Source: Hanleya hanleyi
Taxonomy: Eukaryota > Mollusca > Polyplacophora > Lepidopleurida > Hanleyidae
Length of the DNA stretch: 64,000 nucleotides
Direction of reading: 5' to 3'
NCBI GenBank assembly: GCA_036873755.1
Contig: JAVTVY010025028.1
Location: 37,184-101,183, forward strand
The position numbers and the translations under genes were made by a program. This document shows positions 56,626 through 64,000 of the stretch, piece by piece. The notes beneath the pieces were generated by a model. It was not told the DNA's origin, searched no databases, and saw nothing but the letters and a program-made list of their open reading frames with translations. How positions within the stretch are numbered: the first letter of the stretch is position 1; each line of letters opens with the position of its first letter.

Positions 56626-57906
56626 CTACATTTTGCCAGTGTACTGGTCGTTCTTAACAAACTTCGTGGCTACAATTACACCACTACAACCAGTGTCTCT
56701 AAGTGTTTCCACTTCAACATCTTGAATTTTCCCTTTAAGGATAGGCATGTTTACCGCTGTATTCTCATACTCACTACACACGTTACCCAACATTGGAACA
56801 GTCATTGCCCGAGTCGAAGTTGGACAGCCATCTTGTACACACAAACATCCGGATGCGTCATCAGTCGCCATCATACACAGTCCAGCATGTTGTTTATACT
56901 CCAAACCAGCCATTTGTTTTGGCCTCTCAAGACAAAATCTGGAAATGTGATCAGACTTACCACAGTTATAGCATCGCTTCGTACTTCCGGTTGACTGACC
57001 TTTACTCTCTATCTTCTTACACTCCTTTGCAAGGTGACCTTGACCTTTACACGAATAACATTGTATCTCTGACCTAGCTGGTTTTGATCCAAACTTACCT
57101 GTGACACGATTGTCATTCCTTTGCTTAGCCTGACCACCGCCAACGCATAACTGTCTATTGTGCGCCTCTAAATATCGTTCTGCGGCACCGACCATTTCAG
57201 TTGAATTAGCAAATTGCCGTTCCCGCAAAAATATGACCAAGTCCTTCGGGCAAGCAGCAAAAAATTGTTCTCTTACTACTAACTCGAACAAGCCCATAAA
57301 CGTGCATTTGGTATGGGAAAGCTCCAGCCACCTATTCAAATACCTAGAGAGTCTATTGACAAATTGACCTGGGCTCTCTCCACTATCTGCTCTACTGTCT
57401 CTAAACTTATTACGAAATCCCTCTTCGGTCAATTCATATCTCTTGAGTAATGCATCTTTTAGCAAATCATAATCATTTGCTTCATACTCCGCTAACCTAG
57501 CATACACCTCTAAAGCTCTGCCGGTCAATAGTGCACTCAAATACACTGCCCAGCTTCCTTTGTCCCATCCTTGGGCCCCTGCAAATCGTTCAAACCGTTC
57601 AAGGTAAGCATCTAAATCATCTTTCATATCACAAAATACTGGTAGTTTGGGTAACTTCGCCATATTGGCTCTCGTATCGGTTTTATGCAACTCTACTGTG
57701 GACCGTCTTTGTTCCAATTCCGTTTTTCTCATATTCAATTCATGCTCTTGCTTTAATTGAAGGGTTTCTACTTCTCTCTGCTTATCTTTTTCTTCCCTAG
57801 CGTTCTGTCTTTCTTCTCTTTCCCTATCCTGCTGTTCCTTAATCCAACCCTTCAACTCCACCCCCTGTAACTCCAACTGCGTTCCCAATTCAAACAACTT
57901 ATCCAT
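56626..57906 (-). CDS. gag polyprotein with SCAN-like capsid, two zinc knuckles and protease start
   Basis: Intact 426-codon frame. Residues 1-75 are a highly charged coiled coil (Arg/Glu/Gln-rich). Residues 80-250 are the capsid: LPVFCDMKDDLDAYLERFER, WAVYLSALLTGRALEVYARL and a helical C-terminal half (GQFVNRLSRYLNRWLELS, FELVVREQFFAACPKDL) that resembles the vertebrate SCAN domain; SCAN is thought to derive from Gmr1-like gag. Two zinc knuckles follow (CYSCKGQGHLAKEC, CYNCGKSDHISRFC), a Cys-rich spacer, then the retropepsin active site RDTGCSGVIVAT near residue 407. TAG at 56626-56628 interrupts the protease; the same frame continues at 56616, so this is most likely a nonsense mutation rather than a designed gag stop. 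Confidence 0.9.
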   Translation of the reverse strand: MDKLFELGTQLELQGVELKGWIKEQQDREREERQNAREEKDKQREVETLQLKQEHELNMRKTELEQRRSTVELHKTDTRANMAKLPKLPVFCDMKDDLDAYLERFERFAGAQGWDKGSWAVYLSALLTGRALEVYARLAEYEANDYDLLKDALLKRYELTEEGFRNKFRDSRADSGESPGQFVNRLSRYLNRWLELSHTKCTFMGLFELVVREQFFAACPKDLVIFLRERQFANSTEMVGAAERYLEAHNRQLCVGGGQAKQRNDNRVTGKFGSKPARSEIQCYSCKGQGHLAKECKKIESKGQSTGSTKRCYNCGKSDHISRFCLERPKQMAGLEYKQHAGLCMMATDDASGCLCVQDGCPTSTRAMTVPMLGNVCSEYENTAVNMPILKGKIQDVEVETLRDTGCSGVIVATKFVKNDQYTGKM

Positions 57907-58096
57907 AGTTCAATGCAAACACTCACCACTCCGATCAACAGACCATCAACGCCGTGTGCAATCTCTCGCGGAAACCTTAAACAGAAAGAGCACGAATCAT
58001 ATGGGGTTATCTCCCTTGTTGTACTACCAGCAACAATCATACAGTGTTCACATCAAACCAAAATATTTCAACATATTTAGCCAAAATTGCAATTGT

Positions 58097-58120
58097 TTCA
58101 ATTCCCGGACAAGCCCCCCA
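58097..58120 (-). other. primer-binding site
   Basis: Plus strand TTCAATTCCCGGACAAGCCC plus CCCA looks like the last 24 bases of a tRNA (T-arm, acceptor and CCA). It lies four bases from the 5' LTR on the minus strand. The tRNA species was not identified. Confidence 0.75.
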
Positions 58121-58124
58121 AAAC

Positions 58125-59541
58125 TGTCACAATGTTTTTGTGAGTTCCCGAGTACGTATGGAAAAAACCCACACTGAGATTGAATTGTAACAAAAGCAAT
58201 TAAGACTTTAATCTAGACATAAATATATAAATACACAAAACATGGAAGAAAACACCATTCTCACACCGACACGCACTAGCACACAGCGAACAGAAAAAAA
58301 ACCAAGAAAAAAAACCAATTCAACATGCTAATGCGGGATCACAGCAAGCTGTAGCAATCGATAGTCTGGCGTTCAGATCCCAATGTTCCGATACAGCGAA
58401 ACTAGTGATAAATCAGCATAAACAGCACTTAGATTTCAAAATATAACAAAGTCCTGTATGGCTTCGGATTACCAGTCTCTGATTCTTGTTAGGCCATTTC
58501 CAATTTTAGGCCCGGACTGCAGTCACTCAGACTTGCCTTTACACAACCGTCACACAGACTGGATACCACGATCACGCTCCACAGTCACGCAGACCGCGCT
58601 GATCACGTTGTAGCGTTGAGCCGAACCACTTCCAGTGTACGCCGTTCTCATTAGGATGTCGAGGTCATCATGAGAGTTCACGCAGAATTCCCTGGCACTA
58701 ACGTCCACGTCAGTCACCACCTCCGACTCCAACGGCCTGGACTCGTCGCTCATTCACGCTCTCCAACCATCGTCCGACCTACACCGCCACCTATATAACA
58801 TTATAGAATAACGCAATATAGAATACAGAGACAGATATACCTGCAGTCATACATTACTATTATTGCCACATACTATCTACATATGGCAATAACAACCCTA
58901 TTCATAATATACAATCACTAGGTAAGAATCACAAGCTACAGACTACCGCAATAATACACCAGAGATTTCCATATACTCACAATATGTGGCCGTCTAAATC
59001 GAACCGAGGTTTTCCCCATGCTGGCATACACTCTGACGACAGGTTGTGTCTGATCGCCCAAGTACAAAATCAACGGGGCTTATATATCCCAGATTATGTA
59101 AGCGGCACACGGACCGCAGGACAAAACATATATCTATACAATAGTTCTGTCACATTATGCAGAAATTATTCAGCATGCTGGTGGTTCAACTCGTTTCTAA
59201 ATCAGCAAATTCAGGCGACGTATTACACGAGCATTACAGCTAGCCAGTGTATATAAAACTACATGGAATTGCTATGCGGTATAACTGTATAAAAGACTTT
59301 ATAGGGGCAGACACGAACTGCTGGCCCAGCTTCATGTTGAACGACATAACCCAACATGCTAGCTAACTGCCTAACAGTAACGTCTTAAATGAAGAACAAT
59401 TAAATACTTGAGCTCTTGTGCACAATAAAGTCACTATCGGCGAACACCAGCCCTGTACATTCCAGACGATCCGATCTTTCACAAAGTACACTGTAAGAAA
59501 CAAAATCACATACACTGTAAGAAAATGTGCAATTTGTGACA
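58125..59541 (-). repeat. 5' LTR of Gmr1-like gypsy element
   Basis: 1417 bp, TGTCAC...GTGACA. High similarity to 51995-53383 indicates a fairly recent insertion. The left flank of the element (TACTTTAAC) and the right flank (ATTTCCCTG) show no target duplication. Confidence 0.92.
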
Positions 59542-59857
59542 ATTTCCCTGTGCTTTTCTGGATCTTTTTTCTAGATTTCTGTTTACTTTGGACATCTATT
59601 ACCCTGTGCTTTTCCGGTTCTTTTTCCCTAGCTCTGCTCTTACTTTGTCTTTCAATCACTAAGAAGCTTGGATCATTCCTTGCTTTCCGTTTACTGTGCA
59701 CATCTATTACCCTGTGCTTTTCCGGATCTGTTTTCATAAATTTCTGTTTACTTTGTTCACCAATTCCCAGCGTACGAGTTGTCACAGAGAAACAGCTCAC
59801 CAATTACCAATATACGAGTTGTCAGAGCAGTTCCATCATAGCGCTCTATATTTGTAT

Positions 59858-60080
59858 CCAATGCCGCTTATGCCGGTGCTAGGGGCCGTGTGGTCATATC
59901 ATCCAAGTTGCCACATGAACAGGTACAATAAAAGCGTACCTGAGATACAACACATATCACGAATCGTTAGATTCTTGGTATGTGATTTAGAATAGGTTAA
60001 CCGGAAGACTATACTGTGAAGTCATGTGGCTCTGTCAGTATGTCGGCACCTCCTCCCACTTCCCTTATATGTGTTGTAAT
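59858..60080 (+). mobile_element. Naiad-type 3' unit (F)
   Basis: Full unit of the subfamily also seen as G and H: CCGCTTATGCCGGTGCTAGG, GGGCCGTGTGG, hairpin at 59915-59948, a second hairpin CACATAT..GAATC/GATTC..TATGTG, TTAACCGGAAGACTAT, CCTCCCACTTCCC and end ATATGTGTTGTAAT. No pol III promoter boxes. Inserted into a local tandem repeat. Confidence 0.8.
59915..59948 (+). promoter_or_regulatory. conserved hairpin (SECIS-like), best example
   Basis: ATGAA, perfect 7-bp stem CAGGTAC/GTACCTG, loop AATAAAAGC, then AGATAC. Outside it, GTTG (59907-59910) can pair with CAAC (59948-59951) across an internal loop with CCAC on the 5' side. The loop also contains AATAAA, so poly(A) signalling is an alternative role. 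Confidence 0.55.
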
Positions 60081-60289
60081 TTCAAGCACTACGAAGTTTG
60101 GATCATTCTTTCTGTTTACTTCGGACGTCTATTGAACTGTGCTTTTCTGGATATTTTTCTCTAGCGCTTGATTTGCGTCTTTTGTCAGATTCTTTCAATA
60201 TTTTTTCTTTTAACTTCTTAGGCTCATTTTCTTCGTGTGCGCACGCATGTACTCTCGACGTGTACACGAATTAATTGTTTGACACATAT

Positions 60290-60830
60290 TACAAGCGTCT
60301 AGTCCGTCATTCATAATCCAGCCGTCGTCCATTAGAGAATATCCGTGTCCATAATCCAAAGACCTATTCCATTTTCCATATAACAGTATTAGCACCAAAT
60401 TCAAAAAGACAGTCATAGTATACAAAAACATAGGCTTGTTTCCTGCAAGAGAGAAGCGGTCAACAGTTTTCAATGATGCCGGCAAGACATCATGATGTTC
60501 CAAAAATATCAAATCCGTATCGTTGATCAGTATTCTTGATCCATAATATTCGTTATAGAGTCGTCATCTAAAGATGTATCTCAGTCACGCTTTGATTGTG
60601 ACTGTTCATGTGAGTACCATGAGGTTTTTGAAGTACATGGGTTCATACGGCCCCTAGCCCCGGGTTAAGCGGAATTAGACACAAGTTACGAAACGTAGCG
60701 CCATAGATCTTGCACGCTACGTTCGTATTTTGCTATCAGCATGCGATATGTATCGCAAATTTGAGAAACTTTGAGTGGAGGCGCTTGGAGGAATAGCCCT
60801 GTTTTATAAGTTTCTGCAACAATGTTTTAG
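60290..60830 (-). mobile_element. inverted Naiad 3' end upstream of the Naiad
   Basis: Reverse complement of the Naiad C-terminal codons and 3' UTR: 60680-60815 mirrors 63820-63970, and 60576-60610 carries the hairpin with the same CAGTCAC/GTGACTG stem. The rest extends to the terminal CAAGCGTCTAGTCCGTCATT. It adjoins a plus-strand partial copy head to head. Confidence 0.85.
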
Positions 60831-60837
60831 TGGACTG

Positions 60838-61007
60838 GTGACCTTGATGTGGTGAGTGATAAGGATCTGAAATTACCCCTGATGAAAGGACCTAAATATA
60901 GAGAGCCAAGAAGAATAAATCTGAAGGCCGACCAGAAGATAGTCCTGTCTGCATTAGAACAGTACGTTATTGATTGGTTTAAGCGAGAAAAAGTTGAACC
61001 TACAGTA
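60838..61007 (+). mobile_element. partial Naiad copy (internal segment)
   Basis: Nearly identical to 62304-62473: GACCTTGATGTGGTGAGTGA, KGPKYREPRRINL in the encoded part and the VEPTV segment. A fragment of the RT-linker region placed upstream of the main copy, like the pseudo-LTR arrangements of Penelope-like elements. Confidence 0.85.
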
Positions 61008-61203
61008 ACACTCATAATGAACACAACTATAAGAAAAAATATGAAGACAGACCCGAGGAACCTTAGTGCAGGTTTCTCGGCCGAGTCTCTAATAGTTCCA
61101 AATGCACTATGACCTTTTTCAATCCAAATGACAGATATATTTCTGACAGCAAAGCAAGGCCACGACATCAAACCTTGTAATATTGCGCTTGATGATTGTT
61201 TAG
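61008..61203. other. junction sequence before the Naiad nuclease
   Basis: Not matched elsewhere in the window. It may be the Naiad 5' region with decayed codons, as the nuclease frame is closed by TAG at 61201-61203. Confidence 0.4.
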
Positions 61204-61821
61204 CACCGAATTCTACATGTAATAATTTCTGGGGTTTCTAAGTGTGGACATCGTGGATGTCTCATGTCCACTCCCCTTAATACTTCAGCTTCATTTAGTT
61301 CCGCGTTAACTGGTAACTCATATTCTGTTAACTCGTATGTTGATCTTAGTTGTTCTACTACAAACTGTATTTATTTAGTTTCCTGTAGGAAATGTGGTCA
61401 ACAGTATGTTGGCAAGACCACCCAAAGACTCCATCTTAGGGTGAACGGTCACAGAAAATCCGTTAGGAAAAAGCAATTGCTTATAGGCAGGCATTTTTCT
61501 GGACCCGACCACGGCTGGGATAACTTTAGTATTCAGATCATAGACGTCGTCTATCCATCTACTAAGGATTCCCCTTTTGGATTTGAGAGAAAAATCCGAC
61601 AGCGGGAATTATTCTGGATGCTAGAACTTGGGTCAGTGTTTCCGTTTGGTTTAAATGATAATGTCAGTGGGTTCGGCAATGCTACAAACCGCCGTTCAAA
61701 TATATCCAACATTACCCAACCATTTAAACCCCATCAACGGAGACATCGCAGCCATGGTTGGCGAAAGTTTAATAGTTCGATGATTCACGATCATATCACT
61801 TTAAATTACTTAGTGGGTTAA
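61204..61821 (+). pseudogene. Naiad GIY-YIG endonuclease (N-terminal domain)
   Basis: Frame open from 61204; first ATG at 61264. A Cys-containing lead (SKCGHRGCL) precedes the GIY-YIG nuclease: NCIYLVSCRKCGQQYVGKTT holds the GIY- and YIG-equivalent strands. The catalytic Arg is in LHLRVNGHR, a Cys/His set (CRKC, NGHRKS, GRHFSGPDH) fits the CCHH finger of Penelope-like nucleases, and the catalytic Glu lies in RQRELFWMLELG. It nicks DNA for target-primed reverse transcription. Its position before the RT, not after it, is the hallmark of Naiad/Chlamys Penelope-like elements. The frame ends at 61821 by a one-base shift; coding continues in the next frame. Sense Cys codons only; no in-frame TGA seen here. 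Confidence 0.9.
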
Positions 61822-62933
61822 CTAACACACTCAATAGTATACATAGCTTACGTACAGCTCTGTATGCGTTACCTCTGAGAGCTTTAGATCAAATAGCCAG
61901 AGATATACAACAATCTGCGTCTTCAGGAAATATAATACCATCAAAAATCATTAAAGTATGTCAAGATATAGCGTATTTTCGGTTGTATCGTCCAGTGAAC
62001 ATAATCGAAACATCTCAAGACCGGCTTTTCTTGAAACTCAACTACTTAGATAAAGGACTGGACATCATTAATTTACCTCGAATCCTGAATGATCCAGAGG
62101 TACGCAACGCTGTACCAAACTATTTTAAGCTCACAGAACCTCCTTGCATTTCATATAAGTATACTAAATCTATAGCCACCAAAATATTCAATTACTCCAA
62201 TGCTGTCCAGGAGTTTGACTGGAACTTATACACGTCAGGGGGCTATAGTTGTGATTGTGAATCGTCGAACTTTATCTATACACCATGCAAACATATTGTG
62301 ACTCGTGACCTTGATGTGGTGAGTGATAAAGATCTGAAATTACTCCTGATGAAAGGACCTAAATATAGAGAGCCAAGAAGAATAAATCTGCAGGCCGACC
62401 AGAAGATAGTCCTGTCTGCATTGGAACAGTACGTTATTGATTGGTCTAAGCGAGAAAAAGTTGAACCTACAGTACTCGCTGATTGGCTGGACCTCATCAA
62501 GAGCAAGGTCGTTGAAACAATCCGCCATATTGACAGAAGTACTCTTCCCCAAGCAAAACCAGTACTGAGAAACCTCAATTCGCAAGAAGTTCTAGCAAAT
62601 CTCCAGAGTAAATTCGTCATAGTCCCAGCAGACAAAGCTCCGAATAATACAATATTCATATGTAAATATTACTATTACCAGGTGCTGGTTAAAGAATTGA
62701 GTGTAGACACATCTTCATCAAATACGTCTACTTACTCCCAAACTGCATTTACTCTGGAAGATTTATTTAACAATCACAAAAAGTTTCTCAAGGAAAGAGG
62801 TATTTGTCTTCCAACCAATCATAGCGACATACCAAAAATATACTGGACTCCCAAAATGCATAAATCACCATACAAAGCTAGATTCATAGCTGGTTCTAGA
62901 AGCTGCACACCAAGCTTCTTTCAACCCTATTGA
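61806..62933 (+). pseudogene. Naiad linker with CxC motif and N-terminal RT
   Basis: Open frame of 375 codons overlapping the nuclease frame. NTLNSIHSLRTALYALPLRA and LNYLDKGLDIINLPRIL belong to the linker; the CxC motif is CDC at 62250-62258 (GGYSCDCESSNF), followed by CKHIVTRDLDVV. The RT start follows: VLADWLDLIKSKVVETI, LANLQSKFVIVPADKAPNNT (finger basic strand) and DIPKIYWTPKMHKSPYKARF, the second RT block. The motif order nuclease, CxC, RT matches the description of Naiads. The frame ends by a one-base loss near 62928; the RT goes on in the next frame. Confidence 0.92.
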
Positions 62934-63274
62934 CGAGGGCCCTTCAGGAGGTAAAAGCATTTTGGGAAAGGTATTGCGCCATTATTTCTAAAAACTCTGG
63001 CGTTGAATGTATGTGGATATTGAAAAACTCAAAATGTCTTACGGAAGAACTTGATGCTAAAGGTCACATACTGTACAGACATGTATCCACATGGGATTTC
63101 TCGACTCTCTATACTACAATCCCTCATCAGGACCTTATTGACCGTCTAAGTTCATTAATAGTATCTGTGTTCAAGAAAACTGATCGTACATATATTAATG
63201 TCGGAAGCCATAAAGCATTCTTTAGCTCTACTACATACAAGAGATATCATTCATGGATGTTTCTTTGTTTATAG
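62930..63274 (+). pseudogene. Naiad RT, third piece (catalytic Asp A)
   Basis: TRALQEVKAFWERYCAIIS, then HVSTWDFSTLYTTIPHQDL. DFSTLYTTIPH is RT motif A with its catalytic Asp. A single-base loss near 63254 (compare the older copy at 18690) shifts the frame and creates the stop at 63272. Confidence 0.88.
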
Positions 63275-63936
63275 AGTTGCTTGAATTTCTCATTAAAATA
63301 TCTATGTGAAATTTGGCAACACAATATATCAGCAGCATATAGGTATTCCAATGGGTACTAATTGTGCACCCCTGTTGGCTGACCTGTATCTGTTCTCTTA
63401 TGAATATGACTATATGCAGGTGCTTTCAAAAACTGATCCATTCAAAGTCCGTTCCTTCTCATTCACCAAACGCTATATAGACGATCTTCTCGCTGTGGAT
63501 AATCGCTATATAAATGACGCAGTGAAGGATATATATCCACCTTCACTGGATTTGAAGGAAACTACAGACAGCCCTACAGGCACATCATATTTAGATCTAT
63601 ATCTCTATAAAATGAAGCGGGCATTCTCTCTCGTCGACTTTATGACAAAAGAGATGATTACAATTTCGACATCGTAAACTATCCCTTTCTGGACAGTAAT
63701 ATTCCAGTGGGACCTGCATATGGCGTATATATATCTCGCTTAGTAGCATTTGCTAGATCCTGTGTTAAATGTGACGATTTTAATCAACGTCACAAAACAT
63801 TGTTGCAGAAACTTATAAAACAGGGTTATTCCACCAAGCGCCTCCACTCAAAGTTTCTCAAATTTGGCGATACATATCGCATGCTGATAGCAAATACGAA
63901 CGTAGCGTGCAAGATCTATGGCGCTACGTTTCGTAA
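63255..63936 (+). pseudogene. Naiad RT, C-terminal piece (motif C and thumb)
   Basis: VSLFIELLEF, then after another lost A near 63297 the frame NTIYQQHIGIPMGTNCAPLL (motif B) and KRYIDDLLAVDN with catalytic YIDD near 63474-63485. After a lost A near 63611 the thumb and C-terminus follow in a new frame: GPAYGVYISRLVAFARSC and TKRLHSKFLKFGDTYRML. One more lost A near 63893 precedes the end WRYVS and TAA at 63934-63936. All breaks seen are single-base losses, mostly in A runs; the fragment at 34812-35202 is intact at the last two. Confidence 0.88.
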
Positions 63937-64000
63937 CTTGTGTCTAATTCCGCTTAACCCGGGGCTAGGGGCCGTATGAACCCATGTACTTCAAGATCCT
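63937..64000 (+). mobile_element. Naiad 3' UTR, cut by the window end
   Basis: Same as 35203-35266. The conserved hairpin is expected just beyond the window. Confidence 0.85.

Larger units (their letters stand above)
59542..60180 (+). repeat. tandem repeat with TCTATTACCCTGTGCTTTTC units
   Basis: Irregular repeats containing CTGTTTACTTTG.ACATCTATTA and CCCTGTGCTTTTCCGG at 59549, 59606, 59712 and, after unit F, 60105-60160. Unit F sits in the middle. Confidence 0.7.

Noticed and set aside
56626..56628. Programmed stop readthrough between gag and pol in the Gmr1-like element
   Set aside because: The TAG lies inside the protease domain, not at a gag-protease border, so a nonsense mutation is more likely.
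61204..63936. Selenocysteine codons in the Naiad coding region
   Set aside because: No TGA was found within the conserved frames; stops found are at frameshift points. The SECIS idea therefore rests on the hairpin only.

Overview
This window looks like AT-rich nuclear DNA from a marine invertebrate animal, most likely a lophotrochozoan such as a mollusc. The reasons are the mix of elements (a Naiad-type Penelope element, L1/Tx1-like, I-like and CR1/Jockey-like LINEs, two Ty3/gypsy elements, a tRNA-derived SINE, TTAA-flanked MITEs), intron-like signals, and the lack of operons, ribosome-binding sites or bacterial genes. The species cannot be named from the sequence. Nearly all recognisable coding sequence belongs to transposable elements, most of it broken.

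Layout. 0.6-7.4 kb: LINE relics, including an L1/Tx1-like copy split by a LINE 3' end with a 7-bp target duplication. 8-15 kb: mostly non-coding. It holds a 110-bp foldback element, a local segmental duplication, two look-alike TATA/first-exon/splice-donor blocks (9.2 and 13.4 kb), and an exon for a small secreted precursor (14.34-14.47 kb). 15-19.5 kb: Naiad 3' ends and an old minus-strand Naiad RT copy interrupted by a LINE tail. 20.1-21.15 kb: the best host-gene candidate, a Gly/Tyr/Ser/Arg-rich protein built from 14 decapeptide repeats, with a poly(A) signal. 24.2-29 kb: minus-strand I-like LINE fragments. 31.2-34 kb: nested MITEs and a 1.06-kb terminal-inverted-repeat element. 34.8-36.1 kb: a Naiad 3' end, a MITE and a second Naiad-type 3' end stacked against a gypsy LTR. 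36.1-43.8 kb: a plus-strand gypsy element with a PNMA-like gag and conventional PR-RT-RH-IN order. 44.3-44.6 kb: a palindromic tRNA-SINE pair. 46.3-47.6 kb: a second L1/Tx1-like relic. 48.1-52 kb: a ~172-bp satellite, a TTAA MITE and a ~40-bp minisatellite. 52-59.5 kb: a minus-strand gypsy element with both LTRs, PBS and PPT, and the unusual order gag-PR-IN-RT-RH (Gmr1-like). 60.3-64 kb: a Naiad element with an N-terminal GIY-YIG nuclease, CxC motif and RT, preceded by an inverted copy of its own 3' end.

Three observations stand out. (1) A small RNA hairpin recurs at least eight times at the 3' ends of Naiad and Naiad-like units. It has invariant flanks, a conserved loop and compensatory stem changes, and its geometry resembles a selenocysteine insertion (SECIS) element. 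(2) The 36-43 kb gypsy element has an in-frame TTTAAAC heptamer directly before the gag stop codon, followed by a stem-loop with pseudoknot potential, exactly where pol starts in the -1 frame. (3) The 52-59 kb gypsy element places integrase before reverse transcriptase inside one open frame.
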